From the NCBI RefSeq assembly GCF_900103885.1, contig NZ_FNIM01000005.1, positions 1 through 64,000 on the forward strand: DNA of 64,000 nt, written 5' to 3'. The notes below the pieces were generated by a model. The model saw nothing but the letters and a program-made list of their open reading frames with translations, was not told the DNA's origin and made no database searches. Shown piece by piece: positions 44,572 through 57,216 of this stretch (the stretch's first letter is position 1; each line of letters starts with the position of its first letter). A program made the position numbers and the translations under genes. The stretch is from Actinomyces ruminicola. GTDB lineage: Bacteria; Actinomycetota; Actinomycetes; Actinomycetales; Actinomycetaceae.

Positions 44572-44577
44572 AGACTA
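44572..44577 (-). promoter_or_regulatory. Candidate leaderless promoter -10 of the DevR-like gene
   Basis: On the minus strand TAGTCT ends 7 bases before the ATG at 44564, with no Shine-Dalgarno between. Confidence 0.5.
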
Positions 44578-44620
44578 GCAGCAGCGGGGACCTACGTCAC
44601 ACATGACCGCTGTGCACTCG

Positions 44621-45664
44621 TCATCGTTCGCGCGGCAGGCGCGGACGAGTCTGGCAGCGGGGGCAGAACACGTGACTGCGGCCCCCGATCGTCTCGGCCC
44701 GCAGAAGCGTGCCGCAGCGTCGGCATTCCTGCCCGGCCCGCCCGTACACGGCCAGCGAGCGGGCGAAGAAGCCGGCGGCGCCGTCGGCATCCACGTACAG
44801 GGCGTCGAAGCTGGTGCCGCCCGCGGCCAGTGCCCGTTCCATGACCTCGCCGGTGGCGTCCAGCAGTCGCGCCGTCACCCGCGGGCCCAGTGCCTTGCCC
44901 GGACGCAGGCCGTGCACGCGGGCGGCCCACAGTCCCTCGTCGGCATAGATGTTGCCGACGCCGGAGACGATGCCCTGGTCCATGAGCAGGGTCTTGACGG
45001 CCCGGTTGGAGCGGCGCATCTTGGCGACGGCGGCGGGGCGGTCCAGGTGCGGGTCGAGCAGGTCGCGGGCGATGTGGGTCACGTCAACGGGGATCAGTGG
45101 GGCGGGGCTGCCGGCGCCGCCGGGCGCGCCATCGGCGGTGGGCACCATGGCGGTGATGCGCAGGCCGCCGAACATGCGCTGGTCGACCAGGTCGAGGGCG
45201 GCGCCGCCGGGGGCGTCACCGGCAATGGGCCGCAGGTGCAGGCGCACGCGCAGGTGGCGTGGGTGGGCGTCGGGATCGCCCGCCGGCTGCGGGGCGCGCG
45301 TGGCGGTCAGGTCCACCCGCGGCGCCCCGGGGTCGCCGAGGAAGGCACGCGCATCCTGGGCGTCAGCACCCGCTGCGGCGGATGAGTTGCGGCCGGTGGC
45401 GGTGCCGTGCACGAGCAGCTGCCCGCTCATGCCCAGATGCGCGACCAGGGCGTCCCCGTCGTCGAGCGGCAGCCACAAGAACTTGCCCCGGCGCACGGCG
45501 GCGGTGAAGGTGCGGCCGGTCAGCCGGCGCACGAACGCATCCGGCCCGCCCCGCTGGCGCCGCAGCGGCCTAGGGTCAAGGATCTCCACGCGCTCCACCG
45601 CCCGCCCGGTCAGGTGACGGGCAAGACCGGCGCGGACGGTTTCAACCTCGGGCAGTTCCGGCAT
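44621..45664 (-). CDS. mutM: Formamidopyrimidine-DNA glycosylase
   Basis: A 347-residue base-excision repair enzyme removing 8-oxoguanine and formamidopyrimidines. The catalytic N-terminus after Met removal is PELPEVE; the conserved lysine lies in RRGKFLW; MDQGIVSGVGNIYADE carries the helix-two-turn-helix; a C-terminal zinc finger has CRRCGTLLRAETIGGRSHVFCPRC. It is longer than the usual 270-290 residues because of two low-complexity insertions, at about residues 90-120 and in TADGAPGGAGSPA near 180. The ATG at 45664 gives the only start with the required proline. It follows rnc by 14 bases. Confidence 0.93.
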   Translation of the reverse strand: MPELPEVETVRAGLARHLTGRAVERVEILDPRPLRRQRGGPDAFVRRLTGRTFTAAVRRGKFLWLPLDDGDALVAHLGMSGQLLVHGTATGRNSSAAAGADAQDARAFLGDPGAPRVDLTATRAPQPAGDPDAHPRHLRVRLHLRPIAGDAPGGAALDLVDQRMFGGLRITAMVPTADGAPGGAGSPAPLIPVDVTHIARDLLDPHLDRPAAVAKMRRSNRAVKTLLMDQGIVSGVGNIYADEGLWAARVHGLRPGKALGPRVTARLLDATGEVMERALAAGGTSFDALYVDADGAAGFFARSLAVYGRAGQECRRCGTLLRAETIGGRSHVFCPRCQTRPRLPRER

Positions 45665-45678
45665 GAGCTCGGGCCGAC

Positions 45679-46539
45679 TCAGTCGGAAGGGGATTTGTCC
45701 GAAGTCACCGGGCCGACCACGGCAGCGGTGCCCGCCGGGGCATTGGGGGCGGGAGCCGCACCCAGGTCGGCGCGCAGGGCCTCGTTGACGCCGGGAAGGC
45801 TCAGTCCCCCGTCGCCGCGGGCGGCCAGGATGGTGGCGTAGGCGGACTCCGCGGCGGCGTGCTCGGCGATCTTCTTGGAGGTGCCGGTGCCCTCCCCGCA
45901 CACCCGGCCGTCGACGAGCGCCCGGGCGGTGAACACGCGCCGGTGGTCCGGCCCCGTCGAGGTGACCTCGTAGTCGGGGTTGCTCAAGCCGTGGATGGCG
46001 GTGAGCTCCTGCAGACTGGTCTTCCAGTCCAGGCTCGCTCCGCGCATCGAGGCGTCGTCGAGGAAACGTGACACCAGGCGCTCGACGACGACGCGCACCG
46101 GCTCAAGCCCGGTGGTCAGATAGGTGGCACCGATGAGGGCCTCGACGGTGTCGGAGAGAATGGAGTCCTTGTCCCGGCCGCCGGAGAGGGCCTCGCCCCG
46201 ACCGAGTTTGATGAACTCGCCCAGGCCCAGGTCCCGGGCGACGGCGGCCAGCGCCGGTTCTGATACGGTCGCGGCCCGCATCTTGGCCAGCTGCCCCTCG
46301 GGAAGGTCCGGGTGGGCGTTGTACAGGTTCTCGGTGACGATGATGCCGAGCACCGAGTCGCCCAGGAACTCCAGGCGCTCGTTGGTGGGCAGGCCGCCGT
46401 GCTCGTGCGCCCAGGAGCGGTGGGTCAGGGCCAGGTCGAGCAGGTCGGCGTCGATGCGCTCGCCCCAGCGGAAGACGAGCGTGTCCACGTCCTCGCGCGC
46501 CGGCGGAGTGTTGCGCTTGGTCTTGCGACGCGAGGACAT
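45679..46539 (-). CDS. rnc: Ribonuclease III
   Basis: A 286-residue double-strand-specific endoribonuclease that processes rRNA precursors. The RNase III signature ERLEFLGDS is at residues 54-62, the second catalytic cluster [13 protein letters not shown] lies near 130, and a dsRNA-binding domain spans about 165-238 ([33 protein letters not shown]). A disordered Ala/Pro tail follows. The ATG shares a base with the DUF177 stop. Confidence 0.97.
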   Translation of the reverse strand: MSSRRKTKRNTPPAREDVDTLVFRWGERIDADLLDLALTHRSWAHEHGGLPTNERLEFLGDSVLGIIVTENLYNAHPDLPEGQLAKMRAATVSEPALAAVARDLGLGEFIKLGRGEALSGGRDKDSILSDTVEALIGATYLTTGLEPVRVVVERLVSRFLDDASMRGASLDWKTSLQELTAIHGLSNPDYEVTSTGPDHRRVFTARALVDGRVCGEGTGTSKKIAEHAAAESAYATILAARGDGGLSLPGVNEALRADLGAAPAPNAPAGTAAVVGPVTSDKSPSD

Positions 46540-47150
46540 CAGCGGTGCTCCTCGTCCTCGGCTGCGGCCGTGTCTGCGGCGGCACCCGCGTCAGCGGCAT
46601 CCGCGCCTTCGGGCAGCAGGGCGGCGAGCGCGGACCAGCGCGGGTCCAGCTGCTCGTGGTGATGGTCGGCGGGCAGGTCGTCCAGGCGCTGGCCGCACTG
46701 CGGGCACAGCCCCGCGCAGTCCTTGCTGCAAAGCGGCTGGAACGGCAGGGCGAGCACGAGGGCGTCGCGCAGGGCGAGCTCCAGGTCCAGGGAGGCCTCG
46801 CCGACGATGTACAACTCGTCGGCCTCCTCATCGCCCTCGGCGGCCTGGGCGCGGGCAGCCTCGGGGGTGAAGTAGAGCTCGTCGAAGGAGACGGTCATGT
46901 CTTCCGCGATGTCGCGCAGGCAGCGCACGCACTGGCCGCTCAAGTGGACGTCGGCGGTACCGCGCACCAGCACGCCGTTGTCCAAGCTGGTCAGCTCGGC
47001 GTCCACGACGAGCGGACTGCCCTCCTGGGCGCCGATCATCTCGGCGCCCAGGTCGGCAGGGGCCGCGGCCTCCAGATGAACGTGCTTGAGCGCACCGACC
47101 TGCTGCGGCAGGTCGACGATGTCGACGACGAGTCCGGCCGTGCTGGCCAT
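46539..47150 (-). CDS. DUF177 (YceD) family protein
   Basis: A 203-residue protein of the YceD family, thought to help 23S rRNA or 50S maturation. Two zinc-type cysteine pairs are present: CVRC (about residue 75) and [13 protein letters not shown] (about 143-155). The C-terminus is acidic and Ala-rich. GGAGG precedes the ATG. In most bacteria rpmF (L32) follows this gene; here rnc follows directly with overlapping codons, so rpmF is absent from its usual place. Confidence 0.9.
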   Translation of the reverse strand: MASTAGLVVDIVDLPQQVGALKHVHLEAAAPADLGAEMIGAQEGSPLVVDAELTSLDNGVLVRGTADVHLSGQCVRCLRDIAEDMTVSFDELYFTPEAARAQAAEGDEEADELYIVGEASLDLELALRDALVLALPFQPLCSKDCAGLCPQCGQRLDDLPADHHHEQLDPRWSALAALLPEGADAADAGAAADTAAAEDEEHR

Positions 47151-47252
47151 GGTGTTCCTCCTGGATTGTGTGAGGCTGCGCGACCGCAGCGCGGGACACG
47201 CGCCCCGGACGGCGCTGCGCAGGCGAATCTACCCGCGAGCGGACCCAACAGC

Positions 47253-47843
47253 CTACCGGCCGCCCTTGGTCCAATTGCGGGTGGCGGCCGGATCCACGGA
47301 CCAGCCGGCGAAGTGCCGGGCCGCCTCCTGACGCTCCCGCTCGGCGTCGGGCGCCGCGTCGTCGGCTCCCGTCCCCAGACGGGCGGCCAGCGCATCGCGG
47401 CCGGCCCGTACCTGCTCGGCGAGCTTGTCGATCTCGGCCTGCAGGGCGGCCAGGGAGCGGTCGGAGTAGTCGTCGGCGCCGTGGCGCAGCCGCTCGGCAC
47501 GCTCCTCGGCGGTGGAGATGATGGCGTCGGCGCGGTCGTTGGCCATGCGCACAATGTTCTCCCCGGCAACCAGGCGCTCGGCCTCCTCCTGGGCATGGGC
47601 CACGATCCGCCGGGACTCCTCACGCCCCTGGGCGAGGACCGCGTCGGCGTCGGCGACGATCTCCTCGGCCCGGTGCACGGCGGTGGGAACGGCCTGACGG
47701 GCGCGGTCGATCAGTTCGAGCACGTCCTGGCGGCTCACGATTGCGGAAGAGCTCATGGGCAGCGTGCGGGCGGTGGAGACGAGTTCGTCAAGCTCGTCGA
47801 GGATGCGTAGCAGGTCGTCTCCGGCGTCGGCGCGGGTGGTCAC
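47253..47843 (-). CDS. sepIVA: DivIVA-like coiled-coil protein, probable SepIVA
   Basis: A 196-residue, almost entirely helical protein (DLLRILDELDELVSTAR, then RAEEIVADADAVLAQGREESRRIVAHAQEEAERL). In Mycobacterium the gene in the identical position, before DUF177-rnc-mutM (Rv2927c), encodes SepIVA, a septal DivIVA-domain factor that affects division and envelope growth. Coiled-coil character plus synteny supports orthology, although coiled coils align poorly. The ATG overlaps the coaD stop by 4 bases. Confidence 0.75.
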   Translation of the reverse strand: MTTRADAGDDLLRILDELDELVSTARTLPMSSSAIVSRQDVLELIDRARQAVPTAVHRAEEIVADADAVLAQGREESRRIVAHAQEEAERLVAGENIVRMANDRADAIISTAEERAERLRHGADDYSDRSLAALQAEIDKLAEQVRAGRDALAARLGTGADDAAPDAERERQEAARHFAGWSVDPAATRNWTKGGR

Positions 47844-48409
47844 GGGTTCGTCCTTCGGTTCTGCGGGGATTCGGGATTGGCATGGCGGAGGTCGTCGGAC
47901 GGCGGACCGCCCGTTGCGCCTGAGCCCGGAGCTCCCAGGGCACGGGCCAGGGCGACGGCGACGCCGGGGGGCACGAGCCCGGATACGTCCCCGCCATGGC
48001 GGGCGACATCCTTGACCAGGGAGGAGGAGACGTGCGCGTGGGTGGGGGCCGCGGCTAGGAAGAAGGTCTCGGGGGCGCCGAGCTCGCGGTTGAGCAGGGC
48101 CATGGGGATTTCGGCGTCGAAGTCGGTGCCGTTGCGCAGCCCCTTGACGATGGCATCGGCACCCCGCCGCGCGCAGAAGTCGGCAAGCAGACCGGGGATC
48201 ACGGCAACCTCCACGTCGGGCAGGTCGGCCAGAGCGGCACGAGCCAGCGCCACCCGCTCCTCAATGCTGAACAGACGGGAGCCGTCCTTAGTGGCGTTGC
48301 GGGCGATTCCGAGGATCACACGGTCGAACACGGAGCCTGCACGGCGGACGACGTCGACGTGGCCGAGGGTGATCGGGTCGAAGGTTCCGGGGTATACGGC
48401 AAGCGTCAC
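47840..48409 (-). CDS. coaD: Phosphopantetheine adenylyltransferase
   Basis: A 189-residue enzyme of coenzyme A synthesis, transferring AMP to 4'-phosphopantetheine. YPGTFDPITLGHVDVVRRA at the N-terminus is the nucleotidyltransferase signature; AIVKGLRNGTDFDAE and ETFFLAAAPTHAHVSSSLVKD complete the family pattern. The last 35 residues are an extra disordered tail. The GTG at 48409 has TAGCCT 6 bases upstream, consistent with leaderless transcription. rsmD, its usual neighbour, is displaced behind lacZ. Confidence 0.95.
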   Translation of the reverse strand: MTLAVYPGTFDPITLGHVDVVRRAGSVFDRVILGIARNATKDGSRLFSIEERVALARAALADLPDVEVAVIPGLLADFCARRGADAIVKGLRNGTDFDAEIPMALLNRELGAPETFFLAAAPTHAHVSSSLVKDVARHGGDVSGLVPPGVAVALARALGAPGSGATGGPPSDDLRHANPESPQNRRTNP

Positions 48410-48415
48410 GCTGCG

Positions 48416-48421
48416 AGGCTA
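48416..48421 (-). promoter_or_regulatory. Candidate leaderless promoter -10 of coaD
   Basis: On the minus strand TAGCCT ends 6 bases before the GTG at 48409. The promoter abuts the terminator hairpin of lacZ (48427-48462). Confidence 0.5.
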
Positions 48422-48426
48422 GCGGA

Positions 48427-48462
48427 CCGGCTCCGGCGGGCGGGGACGCGCGCCGGAGCCGG
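48427..48462 (-). terminator. Terminator-like hairpin after lacZ
   Basis: Perfect 12-bp GC arms (48427-48438 and 48451-48462) around a 12-base loop, about 27 bases past the lacZ stop. No T-run follows, as is common in high-GC actinobacteria. It would insulate coaD from lacZ transcription. Confidence 0.65.
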
Positions 48463-48488
48463 CGCGTGCGAGCCTGTGCCTGGCAGCG

Positions 48489-51995
<3,507 letters not shown>

Positions 51996-51997
51996 TC

Positions 51998-52009
51998 AGG
52001 CTTAAGCCT
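51998..52009 (-). promoter_or_regulatory. Palindrome AGGCTTAAGCCT upstream of lacZ, possible operator
   Basis: A perfect 12-bp dyad 57-68 bases before the lacZ ATG, beside AT-rich sequence (minus-strand GATATG) that could be a -10. Its position suits a repressor controlling lacZ. No regulator gene is adjacent. Confidence 0.4.
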
Positions 52010-52139
52010 AGTGGCACTGGACCTAGTCGCCGCCACCGGCCCCACCCCCTCGCCTCTGGCGCCGTCGGCGGCCGCAGTCACGCGCCGAGGGCGGCCGCTA
52101 TGACAGCGGCGAGCTGCGTGCGTACTCGGCGGGAAAAGT

Positions 52140-52259
52140 GTCCCAAATCGGCACAAACGACGGAATCGGGAAACCGACTCGAATACGCGACCGCATGATT
52201 CCAACGATTGTTATGACGCCGTTCGTCGTGAGCGACCCGTTTATGCCGGATTCGGACAT
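52140..52259 (+). repeat. 120-bp dispersed element, copy 2
   Basis: Aligns without gaps to 25475-25594 at about 84 of 120 positions. The ends (GTCCCAAATCGGCACAAAC and, reversed, ATGTCCGAATCCGGCATAAAC) are more degenerate inverted repeats than in copy 1. It sits between divergent lacZ and rsmD. Confidence 0.7.
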
Positions 52260-52303
52260 TCTCCCGGGGCAAGCGGCGCTCGGCCCGCGGCAGCCCGATC
52301 CTT

Positions 52304-52309
52304 TAGGCT
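52304..52309 (+). promoter_or_regulatory. Candidate leaderless promoter -10 of rsmD
   Basis: TAGGCT ends 6 bases before the ATG at 52316, with no Shine-Dalgarno. Confidence 0.5.
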
Positions 52310-52315
52310 CACCCC

Positions 52316-52915
52316 ATGACCAGGATTGTGGCCGGGAGCGTCGGCGGCCGCCGCATCGATGTGCCCGCGGGCGGCACGCGCCCCACCTCCGAGCGGGTGC
52401 GCGAGGCGCTGTTCGGCCGCCTCGAGCACTACGGCGTCGTGGGCGACGCGCGCGTGCTGGACCTGTGCGCCGGCTCCGGCGCGCTCGGCCTGGAGGCGGC
52501 CAGCCGCGGAGCCACCGATGTGACCCTAGTGGACGCCTCCCGCCGAGCCACCCGCGTGTGCGATGCCAATATCCGCGCCCTCGGCCTGCGCGGGGTGCGC
52601 AGCGTGACCGCCAAGGTGGAGGCCTTCCTCTCCGGGGCGGCGGGCGCGCCGGTCGACCTGGTCCTGCTCGACCCGCCCTACGACGTCGACGAGACCACCC
52701 TGGCGGCGATGCTGGCACCACTCCCCCGCCGTCAGGACCCGTGGCTGGCGGCGGGCGCGGTCGTGGTGGTCGAGCGCTCCTCGCGCTCCCCCGAGCCGTC
52801 CTGGCCCGTGGGCCTACGCCGCTTCTCCACACGCAAGTACGGGGAGACCACACTCTGGTTCGCCGAGCCCGACGACGACGGCGCCACGTCCGGTGAAGAG
52901 CCCGCCGCACGCTGA
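52316..52915 (+). CDS. rsmD: 16S rRNA (guanine966-N2)-methyltransferase
   Basis: A 199-residue SAM-dependent methyltransferase. MTRIVAGSVGGRRI and the TSERVREALF motif open the protein, LDLCAGSGALGLEAASRGA is the SAM-binding loop, and LLDPPYD (about residue 118) is the catalytic motif for N2-guanine methylation. It normally lies next to coaD on the same strand; here it is on the opposite strand, with lacZ between them. A short acidic tail ends the protein. Confidence 0.95.
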   Translation: MTRIVAGSVGGRRIDVPAGGTRPTSERVREALFGRLEHYGVVGDARVLDLCAGSGALGLEAASRGATDVTLVDASRRATRVCDANIRALGLRGVRSVTAKVEAFLSGAAGAPVDLVLLDPPYDVDETTLAAMLAPLPRRQDPWLAAGAVVVVERSSRSPEPSWPVGLRRFSTRKYGETTLWFAEPDDDGATSGEEPAAR

Positions 52916-52980
52916 ACCCTCTTGAGCCGGGGCCGGACCGATCCGGCCCGCTGGCCCCGCACCGGTGCGCGCCCGGCGCG

Positions 52981-55284
52981 TCAGGACCGCTCCAGGTAGG
53001 CGCCGGCCTCCTCGTCCAGCCGGTCGGCGATGGCGGCGGCCAGATCCCGATGCTCGGCCAGCATCGGGTCGGCGGCGACGACCGCCTCCGCCTGCTCTCG
53101 CGCCCGGGCGATGAGCGCACCGTCTCGGGCCACGCGCAGCAGGTCCAGGTCGCTGCGCCTGCCCGACTGGGCCGCTCCGAGCACATTGCCCTCGCTGCGC
53201 AACTCCAGATCGGCCTCCGCCAGCTTGAAGCCGTCGCTGATGTCCCCGAAGGCCTTGAGCCGGTGGTATGCAGGGCTGCCGACTTCCACCCCGGTCACTG
53301 CCACGCACACGGATTCGCGCTCACCGCGCCCCACCCGCCCGCGCAGCTGGTGCAGCTGGGACAGGCCGAAGCGGTCGGCGTCGAGGATGACCATCATGGA
53401 GGCCGTCGGCACGTCCACGCCCACCTCCACCACGGTGGTGCACACCAGCACCGGGGTGCGCCCGGAGATGAAGTCCGCCATGGCGGCGTCCTTCTCGGAG
53501 GCGCTCATCCGACCGGTCAGGGTGCCGATGCCTACGCCCGCGAGCGCGGGCTCGGCGGCCAGGCGCTGAGCCCAGTCGACGACGGCGGCGAGCGGCCGCG
53601 CCGGGAGCGCGTCCTCCGGGAGGTCTCCGGTCTCATCCAGGAGCACGCTCACGGGCGGGTCCGGCGTCTCCTGGTCCGCCTCGGTGTCGTCGGCGTCGAT
53701 GCGCGGACACACCACGTACACCCGCCCCCCGGAGGCGACCTCCTCGGCGGCACGTTTCCATATGCGCGCCACCCAGGGCTCCCGCTCCCAGGGGACCAGG
53801 CGGGTGGTGACGGTGGTACGGCCGGCGGGCAGCTCATCCAGCACTGCGGTGTCCAGGTCCCCGAAGACGGTCATGGCGATCGTGCGCGGTATGGGCGTTG
53901 CGGTCATGACCAGCAGATGCGGGGTGCGCTGGGAACCGGTTGCGGGATCGGTGACACCGCCGCGCTCGCGCAGGGCGTCGCGTTGGGCCACGCCGAAGCG
54001 GTGCTGCTCGTCGACGACGATTAGCCCCAGGAAGGGGATCTGCACGGTCTGGGAGAGCAAGGCGTGGGTGCCGACCACGATGGTCGGCTCCCCGCCGGCC
54101 AGTTCGGCCAGTAGCTGGCGGCGCTCGGCGGTCGAAGTGGAGCCGGTCAGCAGGCGGACGCGGGTGGCGCGCGGTGCGCCGTCGAGCATGCCCGCACGCC
54201 CGAGCGGCCCCAGCAGGGCCTCCAGGGAGGCCCGGTGCTGAACGGCCAGGATCTCTGTGGGGGCCAGCAGGGCGGCCTGCCCGCCAGCGCCGACCACCTG
54301 CAGCATGGCGCGCAGCGCGACCAGGGTCTTGCCGGATCCGACGTCGCCCTGAAGCAGCATCTGCATGGGGACGGTGGAGTTCAGGGCCTCGGCAAGCCGG
54401 TTGCCCACCCGCGCCTGCCCGGCGGTGAGGGTGTACGGCAGGGCGGCGTCCAGGTCGGCCAAAAGAGAGTCCGCCCCGGGAACCGGCCAGGCGACGGCGG
54501 TGTGCTCGGCGGCGTGCTGGACGCGCCGCTGCACGAGTGCCGTCTGCAGCACGAATGCCTCCTCGTGGCGCAGGCGGCGGCGGGCCGCGCGCCACTGGGA
54601 GGCCTCCTCGGGGGTGTGCACCCATTTGTAGGCGGTGTAGGCGTCGACAAGCCGGTCGGCGGAGCGCACCGACTGCGGCAGTGGCTCGGGAACGTCGTCC
54701 GGGGTGATCTGGTCCAGGACGGTGCGCACGGCTCGGGCCACCATCCAGGAGGGCATGGACTCGGTGGCCGGGTAGATGGGCATGGGGCGGGCCAGGAGTG
54801 CCTCGCGCTCGGCCTCGTCGAGCTCGTCGAGCACCTGAAAGCGTGGGCTGGCAAGCTGCCTGCGACCGTGGTGCAGCCCGACCTTGCCCTGCAGCAGCAC
54901 GGTGGCGCCGGGAGCCAGCTGCTCGGCCTGATGCTTGACCAGGCCGACATTGCCGAACATGACCACGTCCATGGTGGAGGCCCCATCGGTGACGGTGGCC
55001 TCCAGTAGGGCGGGCGGCTTCCCGGAGCGGGTGCGGCGGGCGGCGGCGCGCACGACCTGCGCCTGGATGGTGGCCTGCTCACCGTTACCGAGGGTGCGCA
55101 GGTCGGTCAGATCCCCCCAGGTGTCGTAGCGACGCGGGAACAGGCGCAGCAGGGCGCGGGGCGTGGTCACTCCCTGCTTGGCCAGCTGGGCGGCGGTGGC
55201 CTTGCCCAGGATCCGGTTGAGCGGACGCTCGAGCAGGGGGACGGCACCGCGCCGTCCTGAGCGCTCGGTAGCTGCGGGTGTCAT
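52981..55284 (-). CDS. recG: ATP-dependent DNA helicase RecG
   Basis: A 767-residue helicase that remodels stalled forks and branched DNA. It has an N-terminal wedge/OB domain (about residues 60-160), the helicase core with Walker A QGDVGSGKTLVALRA (about 312), DEQH-type motif II VVDEQHRFGV, VMTATPIPRTIAM, VVEVGVDVPTAS and HQLRGRVGRG, and the C-terminal TRG-type motif region. The ATG at 55284 follows the DAK-family gene by about 9 bases, so the two are co-transcribed. A 65-base convergent gap separates it from rsmD. Confidence 0.96.
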   Translation of the reverse strand: MTPAATERSGRRGAVPLLERPLNRILGKATAAQLAKQGVTTPRALLRLFPRRYDTWGDLTDLRTLGNGEQATIQAQVVRAAARRTRSGKPPALLEATVTDGASTMDVVMFGNVGLVKHQAEQLAPGATVLLQGKVGLHHGRRQLASPRFQVLDELDEAEREALLARPMPIYPATESMPSWMVARAVRTVLDQITPDDVPEPLPQSVRSADRLVDAYTAYKWVHTPEEASQWRAARRRLRHEEAFVLQTALVQRRVQHAAEHTAVAWPVPGADSLLADLDAALPYTLTAGQARVGNRLAEALNSTVPMQMLLQGDVGSGKTLVALRAMLQVVGAGGQAALLAPTEILAVQHRASLEALLGPLGRAGMLDGAPRATRVRLLTGSTSTAERRQLLAELAGGEPTIVVGTHALLSQTVQIPFLGLIVVDEQHRFGVAQRDALRERGGVTDPATGSQRTPHLLVMTATPIPRTIAMTVFGDLDTAVLDELPAGRTTVTTRLVPWEREPWVARIWKRAAEEVASGGRVYVVCPRIDADDTEADQETPDPPVSVLLDETGDLPEDALPARPLAAVVDWAQRLAAEPALAGVGIGTLTGRMSASEKDAAMADFISGRTPVLVCTTVVEVGVDVPTASMMVILDADRFGLSQLHQLRGRVGRGERESVCVAVTGVEVGSPAYHRLKAFGDISDGFKLAEADLELRSEGNVLGAAQSGRRSDLDLLRVARDGALIARAREQAEAVVAADPMLAEHRDLAAAIADRLDEEAGAYLERS

Positions 55285-55293
55285 GAGCGGCGC

Positions 55294-57216
55294 TCACCCG
55301 ATGGCGATCAGTACATCGGGGGTCACCTGCGCGCCCGCGTGGATGACGACCTCGATGCCGTCGGAGAAGAAGCCTCGCCGCTCGGTGTAGCGGGCGACGG
55401 CCGCGGCCGCCATGGCGCCGACGTCGGGCAGGGCGTCTCGGCCGAGAATCACGGTGACCAGTTCGTCGTCGGGGCGTAGCGCTGCGGTGAGCGCGGCGGC
55501 GACGGCGTCGGCCTCGGCGTCCGTCCCGGCCAGGGCGGTGGTGCGCACCGCTGCGGCGACGCTCCCGGCGCGAGTGGCCAGCTCCCCCAGTTCGGCGCGC
55601 TCGGTCTGTCCGGCTACGGCGACGGCGGCCGCCAGGACCCGCGCCTCGTCGTCGGTGTCGCATACGAGCAGGCGCACGCCGTCGGGGACGGTGCGGGCGG
55701 CCTCGCCGTCCCCGGCGCCGCGCACGGAGGAGACGGCGGAGCGGGCGGCCAGGAAGCGAGCCGCCTCGTGGGCGCTGGCGGCGGCCTGCGGATCGCACGG
55801 CAGGACGATGGCCTGGGCGGCGCCGATGTCGCCGGCGGCGCGGACAATACCGTCGCGTTCGGGGTTCAGTACCACCACGGCGCCGGTGCGGGCGAACTGC
55901 TCGATGAGGCCGGGGGCGCGGGTGCAGGCGATGACGCCTACGCGCCGCATGCTGAAAGGCTCGGCATCCGCTCCACCCCCGGCCGCCCCGGGGGTGGGCT
56001 GCGGGCCGCTCCGGGGGCGGCGGGCGGCTAGCCGCTCGAAGGAGACGACGCGACCGTCGTCGAGGCCGGAAGTGGGCAGGGGCGGCTCGTCGGCCTCCCA
56101 GGCGGGGGCGACGGCGAGCGCCGTCGGGTGCAGGTGGTGCACGCAGACCTGCCGGGCGCGGCCGCGGCGGGGCAGGGCGGCGCGGGGGGTGTCGGTGTGG
56201 ACGTGGACCTGGAACATGCCCACGCCGAGCGCGTCGGGGGTACCGACCACGCCCACGGAGTCGCCGATGGTCTCCAGGTGGCGGCGCAGCTCGGCGGCCT
56301 GGGACGCGGTGGCCTCCAGGAGGTACATGACCTCGAACTCTCCGGTGGAGAAGGGCGCCTCGCCGTCGCGGGCGACGCCCCCGTGGGTGGCGCCGGCGAC
56401 GAGGTCGTCCAGCATCTGCCGGGCCACCCGGGTGTACGGGAATCGCGGGAGCGGAGGGGTGTCAACTAAAGGTGCGGCCCCGCCGACCGGGCCCGCGGGG
56501 GCGATCCGCCCCGCCTGGGACGCCGTCGCCGACGCCGGGGACGCGGCGGCGCCGGCGTCAATGGTGTCCGACAAGCAGGTGTACATGAGCATGAGGGCCG
56601 CGCCGCCGGCGTCAACGGCGCCATGTCCGAGGCCCGCGGTCTCCACCACACTCTCCTGGGCGCCGAAGGCGGCGGAGGCGGCGACCGCGGAGATGCTCGC
56701 CGGGGCGGCGGCGGTCGACTCCTCCAGGGCGCTGCGGGCGCTTGCGGCGGCGTCCTGGGCGACGGTCAGCAGCGTGCCGGTCACGGGCCGGGACACGGCG
56801 CTCCAGGTGGTGACGGCGATGCGCTCGTAGGCGTGGACGAGTTCGACGGGGCGCAGCGCGGCGGGGTCGGGAGCCTGGGCGCACACATCTGCGAGGGCGG
56901 CGAGCACCTGGGAGATCAGCAGGCCGGAGTTGCCGCGGGCGCCGCGGACGGCGCCGTCGGCGGCGGCGCGGGCGGCCTGGGCGAGGTCGCCGCCGGGGGG
57001 AAGGAGCGCGAGGGCGTCGCAGGCGGAGCGGACGGTGAGCAGGACGTTGGTTCCGGTGTCGGCGTCGGGCACGGGGAAGACGTTGAGGGAGTCGACCAGG
57101 TCCCGGGTGGACTCCGCCACCGTCCGGGCGGCGTCCAGCCAGGCCCGCAGCAGCGGCGCGGTTATGGCCGGTGCCGGTGTGCTCGCGTCCGCGGGCGTGC
57201 CTATAAGGTCTGCCAC
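55294..57216 (-). CDS. DAK-domain kinase (YloV/FakA-like)
   Basis: A 640-residue protein. The N-terminal DAK2-like ATP-binding domain has SLNVFPVPDADTGTN (metal-binding aspartates) and RGARGNSGLLISQ, followed by a middle domain and a DegV-like C-terminal part ending FSDGIEVVIHAG. Staphylococcal FakA of this build phosphorylates FakB-bound fatty acids. Actinobacterial members always lie next to recG and are usually left as DAK2 proteins; the fatty-acid role is inference. The GTG start at 57216 follows AAGGAG. Confidence 0.88.
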   Translation of the reverse strand: MADLIGTPADASTPAPAITAPLLRAWLDAARTVAESTRDLVDSLNVFPVPDADTGTNVLLTVRSACDALALLPPGGDLAQAARAAADGAVRGARGNSGLLISQVLAALADVCAQAPDPAALRPVELVHAYERIAVTTWSAVSRPVTGTLLTVAQDAAASARSALEESTAAAPASISAVAASAAFGAQESVVETAGLGHGAVDAGGAALMLMYTCLSDTIDAGAAASPASATASQAGRIAPAGPVGGAAPLVDTPPLPRFPYTRVARQMLDDLVAGATHGGVARDGEAPFSTGEFEVMYLLEATASQAAELRRHLETIGDSVGVVGTPDALGVGMFQVHVHTDTPRAALPRRGRARQVCVHHLHPTALAVAPAWEADEPPLPTSGLDDGRVVSFERLAARRPRSGPQPTPGAAGGGADAEPFSMRRVGVIACTRAPGLIEQFARTGAVVVLNPERDGIVRAAGDIGAAQAIVLPCDPQAAASAHEAARFLAARSAVSSVRGAGDGEAARTVPDGVRLLVCDTDDEARVLAAAVAVAGQTERAELGELATRAGSVAAAVRTTALAGTDAEADAVAAALTAALRPDDELVTVILGRDALPDVGAMAAAAVARYTERRGFFSDGIEVVIHAGAQVTPDVLIAIG

